A stretch of 59,452 nt of DNA from an uncultured Clostridia bacterium (lineage in GTDB: Bacteria > Bacillota > Clostridia > TANB77 > CAG-508), in the NCBI GenBank assembly GCA_947628815.1, contig CANRBJ010000002.1, positions 67,584-127,035 on the forward strand, in the 5' to 3' direction. Positions 9,285 through 19,091 of this stretch are shown one piece after another (the first letter of the stretch is position 1; each line of letters starts with the position of its first letter). The notes below the pieces were generated by a model that did no database searches, was not told the DNA's origin, and was given only the letters and a program-made list of their open reading frames with translations. A program made the translations under genes and the position numbers.

Positions 9285-12200
9285 GATATAACACCTCCGG
9301 AAAAGATATGAAATTCTCCAGAAGACCAACCAGGTATGTTAGTGGATATGTCACTATCTATCCAGGAGGTATCTGCTAATATAGCTATGCTTCCATCTGT
9401 GACAGAATCAGAATTAGAGTCATATGATTGAGTAACAAATGTAAAATTAGTATCTGTTAATCTTTGTTTATCGCCAGAAGGGTAGCTGGAAATATAATTA
9501 CCAGTAACTTTTAACTTCCTGGATAAACAACTATCAGCATATTGCAGCCCAGCCCCTTGAGGTAGCTTGACAGATTTAGAAATTATAAATTTACCTTCAA
9601 CTATATTAACGGTACTGGAATTCTTCATCATAATCTGGCAACCAATTATACTTCCGTCGGAACCAAATGTAAGACTCTTCAATGAATAATAATAATGATA
9701 ATCATTTACTACTGTCTCTGTCCAACCTTCCACTGATTCAGTAGAAGTATATGCTTGCTCATCTATTACTGTCATATTATCTACTAGTAACTTAGGATCA
9801 CCACTGTCATATCTTTCATACCACAACTTCAATCCATCTACTATAGGCCTCAAGGGCGTGTTGACTCCATCTACCATTGTATATCCATAAACTCGTTTAA
9901 GCTTGTCCATAACAGCTACATCATAATATAAGCAGCAGTTATCTATATTTATAATCGGATAGCTTATCGAATTTGAATCTTCTCCTGCATATCCACCTAT
10001 ATTACTATCAATTCTTATTTTCTGGCAATTCTGAATATTTATAGTAGTATTTTTATCAGCGTTTCCGTTTATATGAAGATATATTGCGGTGCCAAACCTG
10101 CTATCAATATTCTTAATTGTTAAAGTATTAGGAGAATCTTCTTTCTGCAAAGTAATATTAATATTTATGATGTAGGGGTTACTGCTATTTGTAGACATCT
10201 GGGTACTGTTTGGAAAAGCTATTCTATCATTTATATAATCATCTACATACAGTTGAACTTCCTCAGTAGTTAAACCAGCATCAATAGTTATATCTTGACC
10301 TAATTGATATGCGGCTACTCCAGACCTAAGTAAAGTATAATCCATAAGTCTTAGATGACCGGTTTCATCTAAATATACATATCCGTTATCTAGATGACTA
10401 TTATCATCTGGTACATTATAAAATCCACCAACTATGTTTTCTTCTGCGAGACCTATCTGCTTTGTTAATATAATAGGATTAGAATAAGATTTACTTGAAG
10501 TAGACATAGTTACATAATAATATTTTTGATTTTGATATACCAAAGTAAAATAATCTTTGTAAGGTGTTCCGTTATATCCACCGGCATCTAAATTAAATTG
10601 ATTTTTCACCCATTCAATATCATGCAATCCCGGGTCCTCGTCAACCTCAATTCTTTTTAATTCTACCCCAACAGGAGGTTCAGAAAATAATAGAGTACCA
10701 ACATATCCCCAAAGAGTTATGTATGCGTTGTAATACTTTTCTTTTTTAGATAGAAAATCAAGATTCTTTGATTCATAATCAGCCTTCTGAGATCTATACA
10801 CTTCTGACGCAGAATTATATAATCCAGTAACATAAGATAATAAATCCTTCAGATAGGACTTTATGCTATTTATATCACTATTTAAAGTATCTATATCACT
10901 GTAGCTGGTCGAAGAATCATATAACTTCTTTACAGCTTTGGACAAGCTACTTATATTTGTTGTTATATTAGTTTTATTTTCACTATTAGATAATTTATCT
11001 ACATTTCCGGATAAGGTTGATATATTGGAATTTATGCTTGATATATCAGAAATTATGGTATCTATATCATTTGCAAGATCGTTGAGGTTCTTATCAGAAG
11101 AATCCGACTCTAGGCCGTATATTACAGAGTTCAACCTGCCCCTAATAGTATCTAGATTATTCATCAAAGTTTCTGAATTGTCCATATTGGTCTTTGAATC
11201 ATTCATGGCAGATTGAGATGAATCCAGATCGGACTTCAATTGCACCAATATTTCATTTTCCATAATAGAATTCGCAGCATCTTTGGTAGGAGATATAGAT
11301 TGAACTACGCCACCTTTCACCATATACATAGTAACTGGAGGATCGCTATATCCCAAACTTTGGTCAGAACCAACCAGAATATAATATCCAGCTTCCCAAT
11401 TAGGATTTATATCTGGTAATTCTGATACATTCGATATACTTTCAATGTACCCTATATACTTACTGTCTGGAATAGTATATATCTTATCAACTACCTTCTT
11501 GTATATATCTTTTATCTTGTCAGTAAAATTCTTATTTACAATACCAGGGGAACCTGAATCATAATTTGCGATAGGTAACTTAAGATGTACAGGTATGTAA
11601 GGATCTGTAGTGCCATCCACTTGCTTATGAGGTAGATAAAGACGCGCATCTCTATCAGTTGTTATGAACTTAGCGCCCTCTCCTCTGGCATTAGGATCTA
11701 TCAACTTATAAGTACCAGGTACAGATGATTTTGTAGTTGGGTCATTATCCCATACTACTAAGCTATCAGTAGCCCTACACCACGTATCTTTATCTATTCC
11801 CTTATTTGCAAATACATATAGCTCATTAGGTTGAAGACCTGTCTTATTTATGAATGTATCATCAACGAAATCTTGAATATCACTTAATCTATCCGCTGAC
11901 ATAATTTTAATCTTATCATCGTTCTGGCGTATATCAGATATAGCACCATTAGCAAATCTAAAGGTACCTAATTTGATGTGGGCTGTAACTAGATCTTCTC
12001 GATTTGGTACATCCTCCGGTAAATTAAAATAGTTGCTATCTCTGCCAGAAGCACTGCCGCCTTCCCATTCTGGAAGAATTACTATCTGAATCCCATCATA
12101 CATCATGTCGGAATTATTTTCAGCTTTGATACTACCAACCATCGCAGATTTACTATCTACATTATACATGGCTCGGATACCTACACATAATTTACCTTTT

Positions 12201-12529
12201 AGAGGAGACATACCTTCCGATATATTCTTAGCATTTGCCTCAGCAATATCTATAGATATAGGTACCAATAATTCTACATAATGGCCGTTTATCAATGCTT
12301 TACCACTACTTATATTTAGAACAGTACTACCTACCGAAGTCTTATCTAAACTGAAATCATCTTTAGAATGAGTATAAGAAGGGCCTATCATGTAGGTTAC
12401 TTGAGGTGATGTTGCTATACTTTCCCTCGATCTTAAATTAAATTCTGTTAGAAGCTGACCACCTGCCGTACTATTAGTTATAGGAAATATATTTGTACTT
12501 CCTACTGGAAAAGCTCTGAATAGGGCCAT
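9281..12529 (-). CDS. Large virion structural protein with central coiled coil, baseplate-associated
   Basis: 1082 aa. The N-terminus (FNLRSRESIATSPQVTYMIG, SGKALINGHYVELLVP) resembles large structural proteins of big Firmicute myoviruses. Residues about 430-620 are a long Asn/Ser/Leu-rich coiled-coil stretch with many NS and SxIN repeats (DIDTIISDISSINSNIS). The C-terminal third is beta-rich (HINGNADKNTTINIQNC), as in fibre or receptor-binding modules. It lies directly after the tape measure. A wedge-fibre adaptor or large wedge role is inferred. Confidence 0.6.
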   Translation of the reverse strand: MALFRAFPVGSTNIFPITNSTAGGQLLTEFNLRSRESIATSPQVTYMIGPSYTHSKDDFSLDKTSVGSTVLNISSGKALINGHYVELLVPISIDIAEANAKNISEGMSPLKGKLCVGIRAMYNVDSKSAMVGSIKAENNSDMMYDGIQIVILPEWEGGSASGRDSNYFNLPEDVPNREDLVTAHIKLGTFRFANGAISDIRQNDDKIKIMSADRLSDIQDFVDDTFINKTGLQPNELYVFANKGIDKDTWCRATDSLVVWDNDPTTKSSVPGTYKLIDPNARGEGAKFITTDRDARLYLPHKQVDGTTDPYIPVHLKLPIANYDSGSPGIVNKNFTDKIKDIYKKVVDKIYTIPDSKYIGYIESISNVSELPDINPNWEAGYYILVGSDQSLGYSDPPVTMYMVKGGVVQSISPTKDAANSIMENEILVQLKSDLDSSQSAMNDSKTNMDNSETLMNNLDTIRGRLNSVIYGLESDSSDKNLNDLANDIDTIISDISSINSNISTLSGNVDKLSNSENKTNITTNISSLSKAVKKLYDSSTSYSDIDTLNSDINSIKSYLKDLLSYVTGLYNSASEVYRSQKADYESKNLDFLSKKEKYYNAYITLWGYVGTLLFSEPPVGVELKRIEVDEDPGLHDIEWVKNQFNLDAGGYNGTPYKDYFTLVYQNQKYYYVTMSTSSKSYSNPIILTKQIGLAEENIVGGFYNVPDDNSHLDNGYVYLDETGHLRLMDYTLLRSGVAAYQLGQDITIDAGLTTEEVQLYVDDYINDRIAFPNSTQMSTNSSNPYIININITLQKEDSPNTLTIKNIDSRFGTAIYLHINGNADKNTTINIQNCQKIRIDSNIGGYAGEDSNSISYPIINIDNCCLYYDVAVMDKLKRVYGYTMVDGVNTPLRPIVDGLKLWYERYDSGDPKLLVDNMTVIDEQAYTSTESVEGWTETVVNDYHYYYSLKSLTFGSDGSIIGCQIMMKNSSTVNIVEGKFIISKSVKLPQGAGLQYADSCLSRKLKVTGNYISSYPSGDKQRLTDTNFTFVTQSYDSNSDSVTDGSIAILADTSWIDSDISTNIPGWSSGEFHIFSGGVIS

Positions 12530-12572
12530 ATGATTATATACCTCCTCGAATATCTTATATGTATATATTTAT

Positions 12573-12592
12573 ATAAGGTGGTGATACCTTAT
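12573..12592 (-). terminator. Short hairpin after the tape-measure gene
   Basis: A 7-bp stem ATAAGGT/ACCTTAT with a 6-nt loop starts at the stop codon of the tape-measure gene. It is followed by an A/T-rich run without a clean U-tract. It may be a weak terminator or a transcript-end stabiliser that still allows read-through into the 1082-aa gene. The TATAAATA at 12566-12573 (minus strand) lies beside it. Confidence 0.35.
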
Positions 12593-15500
12593 CAAGTACC
12601 TCCTAATGATAATGATGCTAATGCATCTGAGAAAGATAAGGTACCAGCTGTTTCATTAGTGTTCTGTACAATGGCTAATAATTGAACTAATATCTCTGCC
12701 AATAAGGCATTTGTTTGAACTACCGGATCTTTAAGATCAGTCTGATTTTTTGTAAGTATCTCGGCTAATGCTTGTATAGCAGTATCTTTATTATCCTTTT
12801 CTTTGTTCTGAACCTCTGCTACTTTACTATAATAATTAGTACCTATTGCAGCATCATATACCTTATGAAGTATAAAGTAATCTGTGAAAGATCGGAAGAA
12901 GTTATTCCATCCGTTAGTATCATTTCCTAAAGAATTGCTCCAGCTTTCATAGAAATTATGCCAATTGAAATAATCTCTAAAAGTGCCCCAACATTCTAAC
13001 CAATTATCAAGCCTATCTATTATACTATCTAATCTAAAATTAGTTTCATTTATTAGTTCTACCAATTGTCTGGTGTATTCTTCTTCAACTACCCAGAATT
13101 CTCTGCCCTTATCTCTGAAGTCTTGCTCATCAACATATCTATCTGATACCGCTCTGGTGCCTTCTTGAGTAGCTATGGATTCAAACCTGCTTCTTACTTG
13201 ACTTTCAGTATATCCTGCAGCTTCTAGAGCCTCTGATAAATTAGCTATCCCAAAGTCAGAAGCAGAAGCTGCCCAATCATCATATGTCTTACCTTCTTGG
13301 ACCAATTTAGTAATGTATTCATCTTCTAGCATCTTACTCAATTTACTAGTTGCTATTGTCTGAGATACATTTACTATATTATTCGGTGGTTTAGCTACAA
13401 GATCACCAGATTGATATGAACTACCATAAGCACTTGCCGCGGATTTACCTAAATCACCCCATTTATACTTTGAATTTATATCATTATAATTTGCACTTGA
13501 TCGACTGGATAGATGACTATAACCAGTACCAAGTAATTCATTCAGAATATATGTTGGGTCGCTTGCAATCACGCCTAGAGCTCTATTTAATCTACGATAA
13601 TCCGATACTGATCCATAAGCAGATACTCCACCTAACATATTAACTAGATCGTCAGTTATATTTAATAACTGACCTCTTGTAGTTAATTGATACATAGATT
13701 CTGGATTACCTTTACCTACCTTGCCTAACTCTAATACTTGGCGTATATCAGACTCTTGGGCATACCCTTCTTGGATAGTAGATACCATATCTCCTAACTC
13801 TGCAAACCAAAGCGCAGGATTGAGTATCTTAGATATATTATATATGGTCTCTCTAATACCTTCAAGAAACTCTAAAGCAGCTCCTTTTAATTCTACTGCA
13901 TATGTAGATTCCTGCATCTGTAAAGCTATCTGCTCATCCCACATATGCTGCTGAATAGCTCTAGCAGCCTCATTATCCAGTACAAGGGCGAGGCCTTCTT
14001 CAATCATGTATTCGTTTATCTGCTGATTACGAAGTTGCTCAGCAGTTAAAGTGGTCTCTCCAGATCTTAATAATGCCAGATTTTCATTCAAGGCATTATT
14101 ATTTACATCCATATTAGAAATAGCTTTGGCCAAATAGTTGAAGTCTATTCTGGCAAATGCATCCATAGATACACCAAATACCCCAGACAATCCTTCTGCT
14201 ACTTCCATGTAGTTATCGTTAGACATATTCTGCATATTAGCAAGATTGGTAAATAAAGTTGTAAATACCTTCTTCGGGTCATCTGCCAATGCCCTTAAGA
14301 ATTCGGTATTAGACGCATTTATACCTGCTAACGAGCGAAGTGCTACAATCTCAGAGGAATTACCACCGGTCGCAGCTTTAACTATTACATCGGTGATAGA
14401 ACTGGTTAAATCGGGAGCTATTGCACCAGTTATGGCTGCTACCGAAGTAAGTACACCTGCAATGTTAGAAGGGTTACCACTTTTAGCAGTCTGAGATATC
14501 TTTACAGCATCTTCAAATAGATTTTTAGCGTTAGTGAGTCCGGTAGTAAAACCACCTGCTAATTGTCTATCTGCGTATAAGATATCACTTGCAAATAATT
14601 CTAATTGTTTATTTGCATATTCTATGGCCTCTTCTTGAGACTTACCAGCCCTTATAGCCCAAAATGCTAACGAAGCATAAGTATCTGCATATTGTAGAAA
14701 ATCCTGAGTAGGGATCTCTGCATTTAACTTTGTAGCTTGATATGCAAATTCCTCTGCAACTTTACCACTCAAACCCGCTTCTAATACAGAAGATAAAGAA
14801 GTAGTTATGTCTGCAGAACTAATTACCTTAGTTAAACCCTCATCTCTTAATCTTTGAGCAAAATTACTAATAAGATCTTGTAGGTCAGATTTAGAATAAC
14901 CTTGAGTAGCGTTTATCTTCTGAAGATTAGCATCCCAAGTATCATACATCTTCTGAGCAGCAGCTTGCATTATATCAAAAGGAGTCTTTATTAAGGTTTC
15001 TACATCACTAGACAAACGCTTTTTGGCTTCTTCTACTGCTTTCTTTCTACTCTCATTATATCTATTGCCAGATCTCTGAAGCTCTCCAAATAGTATCTTA
15101 GTACCTTCTATAGCAGGAGCTAGAGCTTCCATAACTATAGTGACAGCTACTATTGCAGCCAACAAAGGCAAAGCTTTAGACGCAATCATGGTCACTGCTT
15201 CTCCTAAGCCTGCTATGATAGCTTCTAACTCCATAGCCCCAGAGGCTACCTCTGCGGCCTCTTCTCCGCCTTCTATTAAAGATAATCCAACTTCAGTTGT
15301 CTTTGGAGCATTAGAGGCTATTAAATCGGTAGAACTAGATTCTGCCGCTACAATAGATTTCGCATTATCCCCTAAGCTTGATTCTGCTACATCTTTCAGC
15401 TCACCTGATAAATCAGTAATAGAATTAGACTCCTCCGGATGCTCTATATTCGATTGAGCTTTATCCACTTCAGGTAATTTTTCTTTGTTATCTATCAATA

Positions 15501-16290
15501 CATTATCGGCATATACTGTTAAATTTTCTACTGATAATTCTGCAACTTGTCTTTTTAATTCTTCTGATCTGGAAGTTTCCTTTTCTACATTATTTACAGC
15601 TTGATTTGTATAACCTTTTACAGTTTCCGCGCCTACATTTCTAACATCTTGCGCTTTATTATGATTACCGAAGCTTACATCAGGCTGATTTGGATGCGAT
15701 TCATTATATTTAGCAACACCTTGATTAAAGGCGTCCTTTATACGTGAAAAAGCATTATCTCCGGCTTTGGTCATGTCCCCTAGTAATCTACTACCGATAT
15801 CTGTAGATCTAAATTTATTTATTAATGACCTTCCGAAAGCTTGACCCAAAGTCTTAGGTACATCTTCTAGATGCACCCCCATCATATCGGCAAATTCATC
15901 TAAGCTACCTCTAACTTTTTTCTTAAAGTCAGACGCGCCTAAAGCTTCCATAAGAGATTCTCTTATGCCCTCACCAAAATCACTTGTAGCACTTCCGTAT
16001 CCACTTCTTCTACGTCTGGAGTTTCTACCTGGAGCATACCTCATATCACTCCAAGAATCACCACTACTTTGCCTACTTCGAAAATCACTTCTATTAGGCA
16101 TACTATTTCGAGCATTAGCAGCGGACGTATGTCTACCCTCTCTTAGTAACTGACGAAGTGAGTCGTCTATAGATCTCAAATATTCTAAATATTCCTTAGA
16201 ATAATAAGGATTGGCATTATCTTTGACATTAGAATCAGTATCGCCAGAATTCTTAGGATCATTCATATAACCATCCATAACATCTGCCAT
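12592..16290 (-). CDS. Tail tape measure protein
   Basis: 1232 aa, the longest gene here, with AGGAGGTGAG before the ATG. It has an N-terminal Ser/Arg-rich segment (residues 50-110). Long helical stretches follow, with hydrophobic runs near residues 350-400 (ALPLLAAIVAVTIVMEALAP) and 600-680 (Ala/Ile-rich). The C-terminal half is rich in helices. Length, composition and position directly after two chaperone-like ORFs are those of tape measures, which set tail length and pass through the membrane. Confidence 0.85.
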   Translation of the reverse strand: MADVMDGYMNDPKNSGDTDSNVKDNANPYYSKEYLEYLRSIDDSLRQLLREGRHTSAANARNSMPNRSDFRSRQSSGDSWSDMRYAPGRNSRRRRSGYGSATSDFGEGIRESLMEALGASDFKKKVRGSLDEFADMMGVHLEDVPKTLGQAFGRSLINKFRSTDIGSRLLGDMTKAGDNAFSRIKDAFNQGVAKYNESHPNQPDVSFGNHNKAQDVRNVGAETVKGYTNQAVNNVEKETSRSEELKRQVAELSVENLTVYADNVLIDNKEKLPEVDKAQSNIEHPEESNSITDLSGELKDVAESSLGDNAKSIVAAESSSTDLIASNAPKTTEVGLSLIEGGEEAAEVASGAMELEAIIAGLGEAVTMIASKALPLLAAIVAVTIVMEALAPAIEGTKILFGELQRSGNRYNESRKKAVEEAKKRLSSDVETLIKTPFDIMQAAAQKMYDTWDANLQKINATQGYSKSDLQDLISNFAQRLRDEGLTKVISSADITTSLSSVLEAGLSGKVAEEFAYQATKLNAEIPTQDFLQYADTYASLAFWAIRAGKSQEEAIEYANKQLELFASDILYADRQLAGGFTTGLTNAKNLFEDAVKISQTAKSGNPSNIAGVLTSVAAITGAIAPDLTSSITDVIVKAATGGNSSEIVALRSLAGINASNTEFLRALADDPKKVFTTLFTNLANMQNMSNDNYMEVAEGLSGVFGVSMDAFARIDFNYLAKAISNMDVNNNALNENLALLRSGETTLTAEQLRNQQINEYMIEEGLALVLDNEAARAIQQHMWDEQIALQMQESTYAVELKGAALEFLEGIRETIYNISKILNPALWFAELGDMVSTIQEGYAQESDIRQVLELGKVGKGNPESMYQLTTRGQLLNITDDLVNMLGGVSAYGSVSDYRRLNRALGVIASDPTYILNELLGTGYSHLSSRSSANYNDINSKYKWGDLGKSAASAYGSSYQSGDLVAKPPNNIVNVSQTIATSKLSKMLEDEYITKLVQEGKTYDDWAASASDFGIANLSEALEAAGYTESQVRSRFESIATQEGTRAVSDRYVDEQDFRDKGREFWVVEEEYTRQLVELINETNFRLDSIIDRLDNWLECWGTFRDYFNWHNFYESWSNSLGNDTNGWNNFFRSFTDYFILHKVYDAAIGTNYYSKVAEVQNKEKDNKDTAIQALAEILTKNQTDLKDPVVQTNALLAEILVQLLAIVQNTNETAGTLSFSDALASLSLGGT

Positions 16291-16315
16291 AAGTACTCAC
16301 CTCCTATAATAAAAA

Positions 16316-16342
16316 TAGGGTGGATATAAAATAACCACCCTA
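16316..16342 (-). terminator. Intrinsic terminator/attenuator before the tape measure
   Basis: The perfect 8-bp stem TAGGGTGG/CCACCCTA with an 11-nt loop is followed on the minus strand by TTTTTATT. It lies between the small chaperone-like gene and the ribosome binding site of the tape measure. It could lower tape-measure expression relative to upstream genes. Confidence 0.6.
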
Positions 16343-16348
16343 GATACG

Positions 16349-16549
16349 TTATCTCTTCTTTGATTTGAGAGCCCTATCCCGAGCTTTTATCTCCTCGTCA
16401 AATATCTTCACGTATTTCTTTCTTACAAATATAGGTTGTTCCATAACCCATTCTGCAGATACAGCACCTTCGGAAGCCCTAGATATAAATAATGTTTCAT
16501 CAATTATATTCTCATATAGCTGCTGTCTTATCTCCAGATAAGTTTTCAT
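16349..16549 (-). CDS. Small tail-assembly chaperone-like protein
   Basis: 66 aa. It overlaps the end of the preceding gene by 38 bases and lies just before the tape measure, the usual position of tail-assembly chaperone downstream products. The motif VMEQPIFVRKKYVKIFDEE, with a very basic C-terminus, resembles such short proteins. AAGGGG lies upstream of the ATG. I saw no convincing slippery heptamer for a frameshift fusion with the upstream gene. Confidence 0.5.
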   Translation of the reverse strand: MKTYLEIRQQLYENIIDETLFISRASEGAVSAEWVMEQPIFVRKKYVKIFDEEIKARDRALKSKKR

Positions 16550-17336
16550 CTGACCCCTTACCTCTATCGAGTTTCCATCTCCGTAGATCTCCCAGGGTCG
16601 GACGAAAAAACTTATCGTTTGTCAATGCTATGAAAGCAGCTTCTTTGTTACCACAATTAGGACAATGAGCTATTCCACCAGCCCTTAGGCCGTAGTCAGA
16701 CAGATTAAGTACCTCATTCTTAAGGACAACATAATCCGCTGGAGACATCTCCTGCTGAATCAAAAGTTTAACTTCAATGGGTGTAAGGTTAGATTTACCC
16801 TTAATAGACTTTATCATATAGCAAATTCTGCCGAGCTCTTTATTTATACTACCATCACTATTTAAGAATGCTTTATCTTTCTCCCAGTTCATCTTATCTT
16901 GAATAGTAGGAAGTTTGATAATTACATCTCCCTCAAAATCCAAAAATTCATCTCTTGATATTTTAATTTCATTTACAAAACCATCAGGGAGAGCCTTTAC
17001 ATTTATCGTTCTTAGGTCTACAATATATTCACCATAAGATGTTTTATGACAATCACTACAATATATTGCATTTGTTGTGTAGTAAGGCCCGAAGTTAAGA
17101 AATCTCAGGCACCTGCATAACCAATTATAATCAATCTCTAATAGATCTTTACAACTGATATCTTCGACTATAGCAGACGGTAAAATCTTATCGAGCATAG
17201 TAGCATCGAAATCTTCTCCACTTACATATTCTAATTCGGATACAGTTGGGATACTCGTGATAGTAATTTCATCTGGAATATCCGCATACAAACCCTTACC
17301 AAGCAAGGTCACTTTTTCTGACATTGTAGACGGCAT
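16512..17336 (-). CDS. Tail/baseplate assembly protein, T4 gp26/gp51-like, with Cys pairs
   Basis: 274 aa. The N-terminus EKVTLLGKGLYADIPDEITI, with ILPSAIVEDISCKDLLEIDY and LRFLNFGPYYTTNAIYCSDC, matches the T4-baseplate (gp26/gp51-type) family placed before tape measures in many myoviruses. Cysteines in YCSDCH and near the C-terminus (AHCPNCGNKEAAF) suggest a zinc-binding module. It probably acts as an assembly chaperone. It is the first gene of the left structural block, and a hairpin lies about 100 bases upstream. Confidence 0.65.
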   Translation of the reverse strand: MPSTMSEKVTLLGKGLYADIPDEITITSIPTVSELEYVSGEDFDATMLDKILPSAIVEDISCKDLLEIDYNWLCRCLRFLNFGPYYTTNAIYCSDCHKTSYGEYIVDLRTINVKALPDGFVNEIKISRDEFLDFEGDVIIKLPTIQDKMNWEKDKAFLNSDGSINKELGRICYMIKSIKGKSNLTPIEVKLLIQQEMSPADYVVLKNEVLNLSDYGLRAGGIAHCPNCGNKEAAFIALTNDKFFRPTLGDLRRWKLDRGKGSDENLSGDKTAAI

Positions 17337-17438
17337 AGATAATATCTCTCCTAACAGTTTTAGATTAGATTTATATTAATATAAAAGGTTTAAGTAATAT
17401 CATCAACGATCTTGACTAACCTCATGGATTATCCAAAT

Positions 17439-17465
17439 GGTTTGATAACTTAAGTTGATCAAACC
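17439..17465. terminator. Hairpin between the accessory and left tail regions
   Basis: An 8-bp stem GGTTTGAT/ATCAAACC encloses AACTTAAGTTG, itself palindromic. It sits in the 141-base gap between a small accessory gene and the gp26-like gene. Neither strand shows a strong U-tract, so it may be a terminator, an operator or a processing site. The same gap has a TCGTTG variant of the motif described at other operon heads. Confidence 0.4.
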
Positions 17466-17477
17466 TTAATATTTTAA

Positions 17478-17792
17478 TTATATCAACTCTTTTATAGTTA
17501 TATCTATTTTATCTTCTTGATTTCTACGCATATCGAAAGAATACTTACCTTTAGCTATCAAAGACGCTCTGACGTTAGGCCACCAACTGCTGTATTTATA
17601 TGTATAATTGTCGATAGTATGAAGCGTGTATCCAGACTCTTCTGAAGTTTTTACAATCTGGCCTAGATAAGAAATAACATCATCCATATCACATCCGGTG
17701 ATATTAGAAAAAGAATGACCAATTATAAGATTGATCAACTTAGAAATAGTACCTCTAAATTCAATATGTATACAATATCTTTTTCCTTCCAT
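17478..17792 (-). CDS. Hypothetical protein, 104 aa
   Basis: Unrecognised. It begins MEGKRYCIHIEFRGTISKLI and ends with a charged segment KIDITIKELI. The mixed alpha/beta pattern suggests a small globular protein. AAGGA-like sequence lies upstream of the ATG. It is the last intact gene of the accessory region before the tail genes. Confidence 0.6.
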   Translation of the reverse strand: MEGKRYCIHIEFRGTISKLINLIIGHSFSNITGCDMDDVISYLGQIVKTSEESGYTLHTIDNYTYKYSSWWPNVRASLIAKGKYSFDMRRNQEDKIDITIKELI

Positions 17793-17854
17793 GATCTTAA
17801 TAATATCCTTTCTTATTTATCAATAATGATCAATCGAAGTCATGTTCACATATT

Positions 17855-18016
17855 TTAATCTGACTGTTCTACATTTACATCATCAAAATCTACAACAGCA
17901 ACTGGTGATTTCTGATAAGATTCAAACTCTTCAAACGCTAGCTCTTTGGCTTCTTTTTCAGAATCTGCTTCTACCCAATATTCGAAATATTTAGTAAATG
18001 TTACAAGATACTTCAT
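17855..18016 (-). CDS. Small acidic protein, 53 aa, DpnD/PcfM-like pattern
   Basis: It starts at ATG 18016 after GGAGGTTGCAA and ends with TAA. MKYLVTFTKYFEYWVEADSE is followed by EKEAKELAFEEF, a strand-helix pattern seen in short DpnD/PcfM-like phage proteins, and then an acidic tail VVDFDDVNVEQSD. Function unknown. Confidence 0.6.
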   Translation of the reverse strand: MKYLVTFTKYFEYWVEADSEKEAKELAFEEFESYQKSPVAVVDFDDVNVEQSD

Positions 18017-18034
18017 TTGCAACCTCCAACCATA

Positions 18035-18331
18035 TTATTCTTTATTTTTTCTTCTGTATCTTATAATAGATATAACGATAATAGTAGTCATGATAAAATA
18101 ATCCATAGATAAAATAATTACTGATGACAATGAGCTGACTTGTGAAATATGAAAATTCATATCCAGATAAATATAAAACGAAGAAAACATGAGCCCTATG
18201 ATAGATAAGGAGATACAAATTAAATAATATATAGAAGTGCATTTAGACCTATCATTTCTGACATGACCACGTTTAGATTCTATATTTCCTTTTGCATCTG
18301 GACCATAATTCTCTAAAATCATTGACCACAT
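18035..18331 (-). CDS. Small membrane protein with two predicted TM helices
   Basis: 98 aa from the ATG at 18331, which has AAGGAGG six bases upstream; a start at 18349 would be inside that site. There are hydrophobic segments YYLICISLSIIGLMFSSFYI and YFIMTTIIVISIIRY, and the C-terminus is basic (RRKNKE). Family not recognised. It could be an inner-membrane accessory protein. No lysis-specific signature is visible. Confidence 0.6.
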   Translation of the reverse strand: MWSMILENYGPDAKGNIESKRGHVRNDRSKCTSIYYLICISLSIIGLMFSSFYIYLDMNFHISQVSSLSSVIILSMDYFIMTTIIVISIIRYRRKNKE

Positions 18332-18501
18332 ATGAACCTCCTTAAACAAGTTTTTACCATCTTTATATTTTTCTTTCTAACTCTTCTCTTCTTTGCATGT
18401 ATCGCTAGATGTATCACCCAGTTGTTTGGAAGAGAATAACTACATTGATTAAGAGCTTCTCAAGCGTTGTTGAAAGCTTCAATTAATGATTCATTATTCA
18501 C
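18319..18501 (-). pseudogene. Small gene interrupted by in-frame TGA
   Basis: A GTG at 18501 follows AGGAGAGG by six bases and overlaps the stop of the upstream gene. The frame reads MNNESLIEAFNNA, then TGA, then EALNQCSYSLPNNWVIHLAI and a basic KKRRVRKK stretch. It runs on to a TGA just inside the next gene's start. The continuation looks coding, so I read this as a gene broken by one nonsense codon (TGG or CGA to TGA). A 13-aa peptide is the alternative. Confidence 0.5.
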
Positions 18502-18682
18502 CTTTAACCTCTCCTTTTAAGACAAATTTTTCAATGGTTTCTTCAGCCCATTTAATTAATTGTTTTTTCTTAAATCGTTTAGTGCAATCTCCTCGAAACA
18601 CAAGCTTGTCATTTTTTAATATGTATACATCATTACCGTTGTAACTCTGATGAATTGTATAATCTTTAACGTGTACCGTCAT
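18494..18682 (-). CDS. Hypothetical protein, 62 aa
   Basis: Unrecognised small basic protein (KRFKKKQLIKWAEETIEKF). The ATG overlaps the upstream zinc-ribbon gene's TGA as ATGA, implying coupled translation. It ends close to the ribosome binding site of the interrupted gene downstream. Confidence 0.6.
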   Translation of the reverse strand: MTVHVKDYTIHQSYNGNDVYILKNDKLVFRGDCTKRFKKKQLIKWAEETIEKFVLKGEVKGE

Positions 18683-18969
18683 TCAATCTCCGACCAATCT
18701 AAGGCTTGTCCACAGCATTCGCAATAATCATCATTGACAACATTGTCACAATCAGGGCAATAACCAAGATGGATTTCACAATTGAATTCATCATATTTAT
18801 TTGGTTTCTTCGGTGTCGACTTTTCTTTCAATTCCTTGACTTTCTCAATAGTTAAACCGATTTCGTCAAACTGCTGCTTGAATTTAAGGGACGAGATTGC
18901 TATATCCTTTACATTATCTGGAATAGTGTTATGTTCTTGAATATATTTAATTGCTTCCTGTGGTTTCAT
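18679..18969 (-). CDS. Small protein with C-terminal zinc ribbon
   Basis: 96 aa. The helical N-terminal half contains IKYIQEHNTIPDNVKDI. The C-terminal half has CPDC and CECCGQALDWSE, a four-cysteine ribbon ending typical of small phage and prophage proteins of Clostridia. It is coupled by ATGA overlaps with its neighbours on both sides. Role unknown, possibly nucleic-acid or protein binding. Confidence 0.65.
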   Translation of the reverse strand: MKPQEAIKYIQEHNTIPDNVKDIAISSLKFKQQFDEIGLTIEKVKELKEKSTPKKPNKYDEFNCEIHLGYCPDCDNVVNDDYCECCGQALDWSEIE

Positions 18970-19085
18970 TTTTCCTCACCGTCCTTTACACGATTTGGTT
19001 TTGCTCCAAGCGCTACTCCAAGGATGTATGGAGCTAATTTCCCTAATGGAACATTAAATACAATCCATATCAATAGGTTTTTCAT
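18966..19085 (-). CDS. Very small hydrophobic protein, 39 aa
   Basis: ATG at 19085 with AAGGAG upstream. The hydrophobic core LLIWIVFNVPLGKLAPYILG is followed by a charged end RVKDGEEK. The stop overlaps the next start (ATGA). This tight coupling supports a real gene. A single membrane segment is likely. Confidence 0.6.
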   Translation of the reverse strand: MKNLLIWIVFNVPLGKLAPYILGVALGAKPNRVKDGEEK

Positions 19086-19091
19086 TCCTGT

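Noticed and set aside
16512-16549. Programmed frameshift joining the gp26-like and 66-aa genes
   Set aside because: The overlap has no convincing slippery heptamer, and the second gene has its own ribosome binding site and ATG.
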